A stretch of 64,000 nt of DNA from assembly GCA_024682455.1 (NCBI GenBank), contig JAIKZF010000097.1, positions 1 through 64,000 on the forward strand. The letters run 5' to 3'. Source of the DNA: Ruminiclostridium sp. (lineage in GTDB: Bacteria; Bacillota; Clostridia; Oscillospirales; Ruminococcaceae). This document shows positions 58,520 to 64,000 of the stretch, in pieces; position 1 is the stretch's first letter; every line of letters begins with the position of its first letter. Made by a program: the position numbers and the translations under genes. The notes below the pieces were generated by a model that searched no databases, had not been told where the DNA came from, and saw only the letters and a program-made list of their open reading frames with translations.

Positions 58520-60892
58520 ATGGCAGACGCTAAACAGGATAAGAACAAGCAGAAGGATATCACTAGCGAAGGCACCGGGTTTAAGACCGTCATGGGCGGC
58601 TTCGATAAAAACGAGGTCAACCTATATATCAATAAACTGAAGAGACAGATGAAGGAACAGCAGGAGGAGCTCGAAAGAAGGATCGCTAACCTGCAGACAA
58701 ACCTTGAGGACGCTCATAAGGAAAGCGCTGAGGCAAAGACCGCCGCCAAGAACGCGGCTACCGCAGCAGCCGTTCCCCCGCCCAAGGATAATTCCGCGGA
58801 AACAAATAAGATAATTGACCAGCTCAAAGCGGAAAACGAAAAGAATAATTCGAAGATCATGGAGCTCCGAAAGAGCGTACTCGACGAGCGCAGAAATGTC
58901 GCGAAATTCGACAAGGAATGCGCTATGGCGAAGATGTCCGAGAAGAAGGTCCGTGAGGAATTCGAAAAGCTTAAGGCTAAATACCTCGACCTGAAAAAGA
59001 AGGGCGGCGGAGGCGGAGGCGCCGTAAATGCCGTTACGACCACCAACGCGGAAGAGGTCCTCGGCGAGGCGGAAGCCTACGCAAAGGAGATCATCGCTGC
59101 CGCCAAGAGCTACGCCGATGAGACCGTAAAGGCTGCCAACAAGTACAAGACCGATGTCGAAAGCGAGCTCAAGACCCGCGCAGACACTCTGAACGGTATC
59201 AAGAAGAAGCTCGACGATCAGATCAAAAAGACAAATGAGGAGCAGGCAAAGTCCGCAGCAAGATCAAAGGAGATCACAAGCAAGATCGGCGCGGTCACCG
59301 CTTTGTTCGATAATTTCGCAAACCAGTTCAACTCCGTGAACTCGCAGATAAACGATGTTACAGGCAAGATAGACACTATCTGCAAGCAGTTCAACGAGTC
59401 CTCCGGACAGATAACCTCCGCGGCAAAGCAGATCACCGAGACTACCAATCAGATAAGCTCGGTATCCAAGCAGATTAACGAGACCACAAGCCAGATAGAC
59501 ACAGTCTCCAAGCAGATTAATGAGACCACAAGCCAGATAGACACAGTCTCCAAGCAGATAAACGAGACTACAAGCCAGATAGACAGCTTCACAAAGACGA
59601 TCAACGAGACCACCGACAAGATCAATCAGGCTTCCAGGGCGATGAACGCTACCACCACCAAGATAAGCGAAACATCGAAGAAGATGAACGAGACGTCGGG
59701 TATGATCTCCGAAGCGTCGAAGAAGATGAACGAGACTACCGGTCAGATAAACGAAGCCTCCAAGAAGATGGCGGAGACCACCAGCCAGATCAATACGGCT
59801 TCCGCGCAGATGAGCGGCTTCAACGATTCTCTGAAGAGCGCGAAGAGCGGCTTCGAGAACGTTACAAAGCTTGTGGACGGTACAAAGCTTGGAGTCATCG
59901 GCGCGAAGTCCGAGGTCGACAGCGCTCACAAGGCCGCAAGCGCGCAGCTTGAAGCCGCTGACCTCTCTCCTATCGCGAAGATCGGCGAAGAGATCGCCGC
60001 TGCTGTCGGTGAGATCAAGGCTAAGCTTGTTCTGCCGACGTTTGATGAAAGCAAGTTCAGCGAAGCAAGATTCAACGAGATCAAGAAGAAATTCAAGGTC
60101 GAGACCACCTATGAGAATACCGGTGATGCCGGTGATGCCGGTGCAGCCGAAGACGATGAGTTCGAGGACAGCGATATTATCTCCTCGATGCAGATCGACA
60201 GCCCCGACACCGATACCGGCGATATGAGCTCCGATCTCTCCAGCGCTCCCGTATTTGAAGAAACAAAGCCCGCAGCGAATAAGTCCGCTTCCTCCGACGT
60301 TTCCCCTGCAAAGAAGGATAAGGGCGACAGACCCGGTCTTGACGCAGACTTTGAGGACTTCTTCGCAAAGCCTCCCAAGGACGATGACCTTTCCGGCGAA
60401 ATGCCTCTCATCAATATGGAGGGCGTCGGCGCTATCGACGACTTCTCACTCGACAGCTCTCCGGATCCCGTAGGTTCCGATTTCGAGATCACACCCAACG
60501 ATCTTACAAAGAAAGCTGATAAGGGCAGCGACCTCGGCGAGGATATCTTCGATATAGCTATCAATCCGAGCAGCACGGACGATGACACTCTCGCCAATAT
60601 GATGGCTGACGCCGCCGCCGCGGAAAAGGCCGCGAATAAGGACTTCACTCCCTCGGACTTCAACTTTGACGAGGACAATACCAAGCCCAGCAGCACGTCC
60701 GATGATTTCGGCGATTTTGCCGATCTCTTCGCTCAGGGCTCGACTCAGACCGATATCTCCTCCGCAAAGAAGCACGAAAAGCCCGATTTCAGAAAGCCCC
60801 CGAGCGATGACCCGTGGAGCTTCGGAGGCGATGACGGCTCCGATGATTCGGATCTTTCGTCCAACACCGATATTTCGGATCTTCTTATATGA
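58520..60892 (+). CDS. DivIVA-like coiled-coil protein with fourteen-residue repeats
   Basis: 790 residues. The N-terminus resembles the DivIVA/GpsB lipid-binding domain (FKTVMGGFDKNEVNLYINKL). Coiled coil runs to about 160, followed by a K/G-rich hinge, a DivIVA-like stretch (GEAEAYAKEIIAAAKSYADE) and eleven tandem 14-residue repeats (275-428). The unit type is KQINETTSQIDTVS, two heptads each. After residue 540 the protein is acidic and disordered. No membrane segment. Such scaffolds sit at poles or septa in relatives; the target is unknown. GGAGG precedes the ATG. It overlaps the fumarase-like gene by four bases. Confidence 0.8.
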   Translation: MADAKQDKNKQKDITSEGTGFKTVMGGFDKNEVNLYINKLKRQMKEQQEELERRIANLQTNLEDAHKESAEAKTAAKNAATAAAVPPPKDNSAETNKIIDQLKAENEKNNSKIMELRKSVLDERRNVAKFDKECAMAKMSEKKVREEFEKLKAKYLDLKKKGGGGGGAVNAVTTTNAEEVLGEAEAYAKEIIAAAKSYADETVKAANKYKTDVESELKTRADTLNGIKKKLDDQIKKTNEEQAKSAARSKEITSKIGAVTALFDNFANQFNSVNSQINDVTGKIDTICKQFNESSGQITSAAKQITETTNQISSVSKQINETTSQIDTVSKQINETTSQIDTVSKQINETTSQIDSFTKTINETTDKINQASRAMNATTTKISETSKKMNETSGMISEASKKMNETTGQINEASKKMAETTSQINTASAQMSGFNDSLKSAKSGFENVTKLVDGTKLGVIGAKSEVDSAHKAASAQLEAADLSPIAKIGEEIAAAVGEIKAKLVLPTFDESKFSEARFNEIKKKFKVETTYENTGDAGDAGAAEDDEFEDSDIISSMQIDSPDTDTGDMSSDLSSAPVFEETKPAANKSASSDVSPAKKDKGDRPGLDADFEDFFAKPPKDDDLSGEMPLINMEGVGAIDDFSLDSSPDPVGSDFEITPNDLTKKADKGSDLGEDIFDIAINPSSTDDDTLANMMADAAAAEKAANKDFTPSDFNFDEDNTKPSSTSDDFGDFADLFAQGSTQTDISSAKKHEKPDFRKPPSDDPWSFGGDDGSDDSDLSSNTDISDLLI
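59342..59803 (+). repeat. Eleven 42-base coding repeats (14-residue coiled-coil units)
   Basis: The units keep the pattern [KR]-x-[IM]-N-E-[TS]-[TS]-x-x-I-x-x-x-[SA]. The second, third and fourth KQINETTSQID units are nearly identical at the DNA level, and the outer ones are diverged, as expected for expansion by slippage or unequal exchange. Confidence 0.9.
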
Positions 60893-61437
60893 AACAGATC
60901 AACGTACAGCAATTAAGAACCTTATCTCCGACGCTGAACGCCGGAGATAAGGTTCTGCTTTCGGGAACGGTATATACCTCCCGTGACGCGGCTCACAAAA
61001 GGATAACAGAGCTCCTTGAAGCCGGAGAGCCTGTCCCCTACCCTATCGACGGAGCTGTGATATACTACGCGGGTCCTACCGGGACCAAAGAAGGTATGGT
61101 CATAGGCTCGTGCGGCCCCACCACATCGGGACGTATGGATAAGTATTCCCCCGCTTTCCTCGATCTGGGTCTGGCGGCTATGATAGGAAAGGGCGAAAGA
61201 GATCAGTCTGTCATTGACGCGATAGAGCGCAACAAGGCTGTTTATTTCTGCGCCATAGGCGGCGCCGGAGCCCTCGCCTGCAAATGTATAAAGAGCTGCG
61301 AGGTCATTGCCTTCGAGGATCTGGGCTGCGAAAGCGTTAAAAAGCTCCTTATCGAGGACTTCCCCCTTACCGTCGCTATTGATTGTCACGGCGGCAATAT
61401 TTTCTCCGAGGGCAGAAAAAAATACTGCCGACTTTAA
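60889..61437 (+). CDS. Fumarase/tartrate-dehydratase beta-type subunit, orphan
   Basis: 182 residues matching the C-terminal (beta) half of class I iron-sulphur fumarases: LSGTVYTSRDAAHKRI, IYYAGPTG, GSCGPTTSGRMD (substrate loop), and FCAIGGAGALACKCI. The beta subunit needs an alpha subunit with the 4Fe-4S cluster, usually encoded just upstream, but a coiled-coil gene is there instead. The alpha gene must lie elsewhere or is missing. Its ATG overlaps the upstream stop in ATGA. A 15-base inverted repeat lies in codons 10-23. Confidence 0.9.
   Translation: MKQINVQQLRTLSPTLNAGDKVLLSGTVYTSRDAAHKRITELLEAGEPVPYPIDGAVIYYAGPTGTKEGMVIGSCGPTTSGRMDKYSPAFLDLGLAAMIGKGERDQSVIDAIERNKAVYFCAIGGAGALACKCIKSCEVIAFEDLGCESVKKLLIEDFPLTVAIDCHGGNIFSEGRKKYCRL
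60916..60956. repeat. Perfect 15-base inverted repeat inside the start of the fumarase-like gene
   Basis: AGAACCTTATCTCCG (60916-60930) and CGGAGATAAGGTTCT (60942-60956) are fully complementary around an 11-base loop. As RNA this is a very stable hairpin 27 bases after the start codon, within the junction of the two coupled genes. Confidence 0.9.
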
Positions 61438-61455
61438 AAAATTGCAGGAATTTTG

Positions 61456-61484
61456 TTGACAATGTGAATATTTAGTGATATAAT
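61456..61484 (+). promoter_or_regulatory. Consensus sigma-A promoter of the small sigma gene
   Basis: TTGACA (61456-61461), 17-base spacer, TATAAT (61479-61484): both hexamers perfect, 29 bases before the ATG. Confidence 0.95.
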
Positions 61485-61513
61485 CAGTTTATTGAGTATG
61501 GAGGGTCAGCGCT

Positions 61514-62062
61514 ATGAAGGTAACCGATGAAGAGCTTGTCGGTATCATCAGGACTCAGCCCGACCCCTTGCAAAGCGGCGAGACCGCCCTGCTCATCTCG
61601 CGCTACTCCCCCGTTATCCGGCTGAAAGCCGCTAAGCTGCGCAATAAGGATATCGAGTCCGAGGATCTCTGCCAGGAGGGTTATCTTGCTCTCTTCGACG
61701 CTATCAGAGCTTATGACAGCACAAAGGGCACCTTCTCCGCGTTTGCGGGCAGATGTATCTCCAACCGCATGATAAATTCAGCGGCAAAAGCCCGCGGCAG
61801 ACTCGAAAAAGCCGATAACTTCGATTTCACTCTTGTTCCGGACAGCGCCGCTCCGACAGACGACTACCTTATCTCCAAGGAGGACGATACCGCAGTCACG
61901 GAAAAGATGCTGACGCTTCTTTCAAAAAAGGAATATAATGTCTTCAGGCTGCATCTTGACGGATACTCATACAGGCAGATAGCCGAAAAGCTGGGTATCC
62001 CGCCGAAATCAGCCGATAACGCGCTCTCACGTGCCAAGAAAAAGCTCAAGGAGCTTTTATGA
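61514..62062 (+). CDS. Small sigma-70-family (SigH-like) RNA polymerase sigma factor
   Basis: 182 residues. Region 2 reads LCQEGYLALFDAIRAYDSTKGTFSAFAGRCISNRM, closer to SigH/SigF-type factors than to ECF factors. Region 4 is YSYRQIAEKLGIPPKSADNALSRAKKKL; a full region 3 is missing. GGAGGG lies eight bases before the ATG. No anti-sigma gene is adjacent; the partner gene is a zinc-ribbon protein. The regulon is unknown. The perfect promoter suggests high constitutive transcription, so control may be post-transcriptional. Confidence 0.9.
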   Translation: MKVTDEELVGIIRTQPDPLQSGETALLISRYSPVIRLKAAKLRNKDIESEDLCQEGYLALFDAIRAYDSTKGTFSAFAGRCISNRMINSAAKARGRLEKADNFDFTLVPDSAAPTDDYLISKEDDTAVTEKMLTLLSKKEYNVFRLHLDGYSYRQIAEKLGIPPKSADNALSRAKKKLKELL

Positions 62063-62133
62063 CCGGTGCGACAAGGCTTCGCGGTGCAAATCCGCAAACG
62101 GTCAATATTTTATTTTATGGCGAGGTATATCGT

Positions 62134-62406
62134 ATGTACACAGACAAGACGCTTGTATGCAAGGACTGCGGAAATGAGTTCGTATTCACCGCCGGTGAAC
62201 AGGAATTCTATGCTGAAAAGGGCTTTACCAATGAGCCGCAGCGCTGCAAGCAGTGCAGAGATGCGAAGAAGAACGCATCGAGAAACAGAGAAATGTTCAC
62301 AGCCATTTGCGCAAGCTGCGGAAAGGAAGCTATCATTCCTTTCAAGCCGCGTGATGACAGGCCTGTTTACTGCAGCGAGTGTTTCGCGAAGCAGAAGGGT
62401 GAATGA
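62134..62406 (+). CDS. Small zinc-ribbon protein
   Basis: 90 residues from the ATG at 62134, with GAGGT seven bases upstream; an ORF opening at 62059 overlaps the sigma gene and has no ribosome site. Four CxxC pairs are visible (CKDC, CKQC, CASC, CSEC), giving two zinc sites. The first half (FVFTAGEQEFYAEKGFTNEP) is the zf-trcl zinc-ribbon type. The second half (VYCSEC preceded by IPFKPRDDRP) resembles CxxC modules in nucleic-acid-binding proteins. Co-transcribed with the small sigma factor, 71 bases downstream. Confidence 0.88.
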   Translation: MYTDKTLVCKDCGNEFVFTAGEQEFYAEKGFTNEPQRCKQCRDAKKNASRNREMFTAICASCGKEAIIPFKPRDDRPVYCSECFAKQKGE

Positions 62407-62501
62407 TTTCCCGGAACATCATTGACGTATGCGATATATGCTCCGCATCAGGCTCAGTTATTTCGTATTGATCCAATGACATTTGTTTCAGGCACAAAGT
62501 C

Positions 62502-62572
62502 TCCCGACTATCGGAAGTTTTCTTTCCGGAAAACGTCCTTATGACCTCCGTGTCATAGTCGGGAATTTTTTT
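62502..62572 (+). terminator. Branched terminator or structured 3' RNA of the sigma/zinc-ribbon operon
   Basis: Outer stem TCCCGACT / AGTCGGGA (62502-62509 with 62557-62564) encloses GTTTTC/GAAAAC (62517-62522, 62529-62534) and ATGAC/GTCAT (62541-62545, 62552-62556), followed by AATTTTTTT. Confidence 0.75.
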
Positions 62573-62576
62573 GCGC

Positions 62577-62650
62577 AAAAAAAGCAGCCTATAACCGTAC
62601 TTCGGCTACGGGGTAAAGTTTTTACGGACAGAAGAAAACCGGCGGTTATA
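62577..62650 (-). terminator. Branched terminator of the convergent coiled-coil gene
   Basis: Outer stem TATAACCG / CGGTTATA (62590-62597 with 62643-62650) encloses hairpins CCGTA/TACGG (from 62595) and GTAAA/TTTAC; on the minus strand T7 follows at 62583-62577. Confidence 0.65.
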
Positions 62651-62785
62651 ATAATTCAGGTCTTCCATACTCTTTGAACGATAACAAATAAATTATAACA
62701 AAAAAGAATAACAAAGAACTTTGACCTTGGACCTCTCACAGTCTGTAAATAAAGAAAACCGGTACTTCTGTCCGACGGAACATAT

Positions 62786-63298
62786 TCAGATCTCGATCTC
62801 AAACTCGACGGTATTGTTTACCGTATCGAGCGCTGTCTGCCCCTTCGCGAGAAGGTCGGATATCTCGTTATAATCCTTCTCCGCCTCAGCGATATCATAA
62901 TTCGCGTAGGTATAGTCGATTATGTTAATATTGGTGGCTCTTATGCTGCGCTCGGCTCTTGTCTTGGGGAGCACGGATCTCATCTCATCGAGCTTGTCGC
63001 GCTGCCTGCAAAGCTGCGGCAGATAAACGAGCATCTGGTCTATCGTCATATCGAAGCCCGGAACGGTCTGACGAACGTTGAAAAGGTTTATTTCGTGCTT
63101 GAGCTTTCTTATCTTCGTCTCGATATTTTCGATAGCCTTCTGGGTAGCAGCGTAGTCATAAGCCGGTCTTACCGACTCGATATCCTCGCCTACCGCGGCG
63201 TTGAAGCTGCTGCTCCTGCTTTCCGCGGAAGCTATGGAATTGCGCTCGTCAACGAGCTTTCTCAGCAGCTTTGCTGCCTGTGCGGATGTAACTTTCAT
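62786..63298 (-). CDS. Coiled-coil hypothetical protein (DIP1984/septicolysin-like)
   Basis: 170 residues, helical throughout with heptad-like stretches (TQKAIENIETKIRKLKHEIN and DIAEAEKDYNEISDLLAKGQ). The pattern of an N-terminal helix, NLFNVRQTVPGFDMTIDQML and a second long helix resembles the small DIP1984/septicolysin group, whose function is unknown; this is a weak resemblance. No signal peptide or membrane segment. GGAGG precedes the ATG. It lies 66 bases downstream of the tRNA cluster on the same strand and may be transcribed from it. Confidence 0.7.
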   Translation of the reverse strand: MKVTSAQAAKLLRKLVDERNSIASAESRSSSFNAAVGEDIESVRPAYDYAATQKAIENIETKIRKLKHEINLFNVRQTVPGFDMTIDQMLVYLPQLCRQRDKLDEMRSVLPKTRAERSIRATNINIIDYTYANYDIAEAEKDYNEISDLLAKGQTALDTVNNTVEFEIEI

Positions 63299-63364
63299 AA
63301 TGTTTTCCTCCTTTTTCAGACAAAAAATACCGCATAGATACGACCTCTATACGGTATTGCAGTA

Positions 63365-63440
63365 TGGAGCGGATTACGAGGCTCGAACTCGCTACCTCCA
63401 CCTTGGCAAGGTGGCGCTCTACCAGATGAGCTAAATCCGC
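63365..63440 (-). tRNA. tRNA-Gly (GCC)
   Basis: 76 bases including an encoded CCA. Acceptor GCGGATT/AATCCGC, anticodon loop CTTGCCAAG with anticodon GCC, T-loop GTTCGAGCC. Discriminator T. Confidence 0.96.
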
Positions 63441-63464
63441 ATCTCCGATCATATAGACCGAAGT

Positions 63465-63540
63465 TGGTGCTTCCGGTCGGAATCGAACCAACGACACGGG
63501 GATTTTCAGTCCCCTGCTCTACCAACTGAGCTACAGAAGC
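63465..63540 (-). tRNA. tRNA-Phe (GAA)
   Basis: 76 bases with CCA encoded. Acceptor GCTTCTG/CGGAAGC, anticodon GAA in ACTGAAAAT, T-loop GGTTCGATTCC. Confidence 0.96.
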
Positions 63541-63593
63541 ATATCCCGGAACAGTCAAGCGTACTGTCCGGAAAACCGATCAGCGCAATGCGC

Positions 63594-63670
63594 TGGCGAC
63601 CCGAATGGGGCTCGAACCCATGACCTCTAGCGTGACAGGCTAGCGTTCTAACCAGCTGAACTACCGGGCC
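63594..63670 (-). tRNA. tRNA-Asp (GTC)
   Basis: 77 bases with CCA encoded. Acceptor GGCCCGG/TCGGGTC with G-T pairs, anticodon GTC in CCTGTCACG, T-loop GGTTCGAGCCC. The spacer to tRNA-Phe holds an imperfect hairpin (CCGGAACAGT / ACTGTCCGG) that may guide processing. Confidence 0.96.
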
Positions 63671-63718
63671 GTATATCGCTTACGCGCAAAAGCGCTGTAT
63701 CCGCCGAATGATCGCGGA

Positions 63719-63794
63719 TGGTGGGAGTTACAGGGCTCGAACCTGTGACCCTCTGCTTGTAGGGCAGACGCTCTCCCAGCTGAGCTAAACTCCC
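63719..63794 (-). tRNA. tRNA-Val (TAC)
   Basis: 76 bases with CCA encoded. Acceptor GGGAGTT/AACTCCC, anticodon TAC in CCTACAAG, T-loop GGTTCGAGCCC. First tRNA of the cluster. Confidence 0.96.
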
Positions 63795-63814
63795 GTCCTG
63801 TAAGCGACTAGTTT

Positions 63815-63843
63815 ATTATACACTACTTGTCCCGATTTGTCAA
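63815..63843 (-). promoter_or_regulatory. Consensus promoter of the tRNA cluster
   Basis: Minus strand TTGACA (63838-63843), 17-base spacer, TATAAT (63815-63820): both hexamers perfect, 20 bases before tRNA-Val, as expected for a stable-RNA operon. Confidence 0.95.
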
Positions 63844-63898
63844 GTGTTTTTTCAAATATTTTCAAAAAAATTTATAATGCCCTGTTTTTGCGGCATAA

Positions 63899-64000
63899 TC
63901 AGATACTGTCCATGCTTCTGAATACCATATCGGTGATATCACTGCATATCTTATAGATACCGTTTTCGTCGCGCTTATGGCTCGCGCCCGTAGTAAAGAC
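63899..64000 (-). CDS. C-terminal end of an unidentified protein (partial)
   Basis: Minus-strand frame of 33 residues ending in TGA at 63899-63901 (HKRDENGIYKICSDITDMVF, then RSMDSI). The frame is open to the window edge. A stop just before the AT-rich tRNA promoter region and the codon use make it a likely gene end. Too little is present to name a family. Confidence 0.55.
   Translation of the reverse strand, partial: VFTTGASHKRDENGIYKICSDITDMVFRSMDSI

Larger units (their letters stand above)
62407..62785. other. Intergenic region with two convergent branched terminator structures
   Basis: No gene is supported in these 379 bases. 62407-62500 shows no convincing feature. 62502-62572 and 62577-62650 each fold into an outer stem enclosing small hairpins and are followed by T7 on plus and minus respectively, meeting in an 18-base palindrome TTTTTTTGC/GCAAAAAAA (62566-62583). 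62651-62750 is AT-rich. An 11-base direct repeat (62632-62642, 62752-62762) and a 10-base inverted repeat (62625-62634, 62765-62774) flank it. Confidence 0.7.

Noticed and set aside
59342-59803. 42-base repeats as a CRISPR array or satellite
   Set aside because: No spacers; units are codon-phased and encode a coiled coil.
62407-62500. Possible riboswitch or T-box before the branched structure
   Set aside because: No T-box sequence or specifier stem, and no downstream gene on plus for it to control.
62342-62578. Minus-strand open frame of 78 codons after the zinc-ribbon gene
   Set aside because: It overlaps the zinc-ribbon coding end and the branched terminator, and no supporting protein pattern or ribosome site was found.
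62625-62774. Insertion sequence or MITE
   Set aside because: Repeats are only 10-11 bases, there is no target duplication or transposase, and one arm is part of a terminator stem.

Overview
The window looks like a chromosomal segment of a low-oxygen, spore-forming Firmicute, most likely a clostridial gut bacterium of the Ruminococcaceae/Oscillospiraceae type. The evidence is spoIIE, remA, hprK, ireB, clostridial gene orders (remA-gmk-priA-def-fmt-rsmB-rlmN-stp-prkC-rsgA; hprK-murB-rapZ-whiA), many textbook sigma-A promoters and strong GGAGG ribosome sites. The genus is an inference from gene content only. Nearly all genes are intact and densely packed; no phage, insertion sequence or CRISPR array was seen.

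Layout. 1-2710: pyrimidine operon pyrC-pyrF-carA (minus, carA cut by the window edge). 2781-4706: folT-proC behind a tetrahydrofolate riboswitch. 4745-11389: pfkA, then the hprK-PHP-ROK kinase-murB-rapZ-whiA operon (carbon-catabolite control, sugar phosphorylation, cell wall). 11464-18488: a LacI-type repressor with a GH95 fucosidase and a GH2 beta-galactosidase, both without signal peptides. 18684-21386: a second LacI-type regulator, tatD and a CBS/CorC protein. 21425-27557: a minus operon of purine nucleoside phosphorylase, mtnA, an acetyltransferase, MTA/SAH deaminase, cca and mreB. 27617-30885: DUF1846, WalJ-like and radical SAM genes on plus.

30940-33704: an ECF sigma factor with a large one-pass membrane anti-sigma-like sensor. 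33912-47102: two consecutive minus operons. remA-gmk-priA-flavoprotein-def-fmt-peptidase-rsmB-cdd-rlmN comes first, then stp-prkC-rsgA, whose promoter has three WalR-like direct repeats. 47099-53676: maf and the divergent tmk-DJ-1-5FCL-mltG-U32 operon, then rsmA. 53756-56038: spoIIE.

56087-57973 is the most unusual part. A promoter drives a protein with about fifteen [G/S]-S-[F/Y] repeats, followed one base later by a putative GT-A glycosyltransferase; a repeat-protein/modification system is proposed. 57988-61437: ireB and, divergently, a DivIVA-like protein with eleven 14-residue coiled-coil repeats, coupled to an orphan fumarase beta-type subunit. 61456-62406: a small sigma factor and a zinc-ribbon protein. 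62407-62785: two branched convergent terminator-like structures. 62786-63298: a coiled-coil hypothetical. 63365-63843: a tRNA cluster (Val, Asp, Phe, Gly) under a perfect consensus promoter. 63899-64000: the tail of an unidentified gene.
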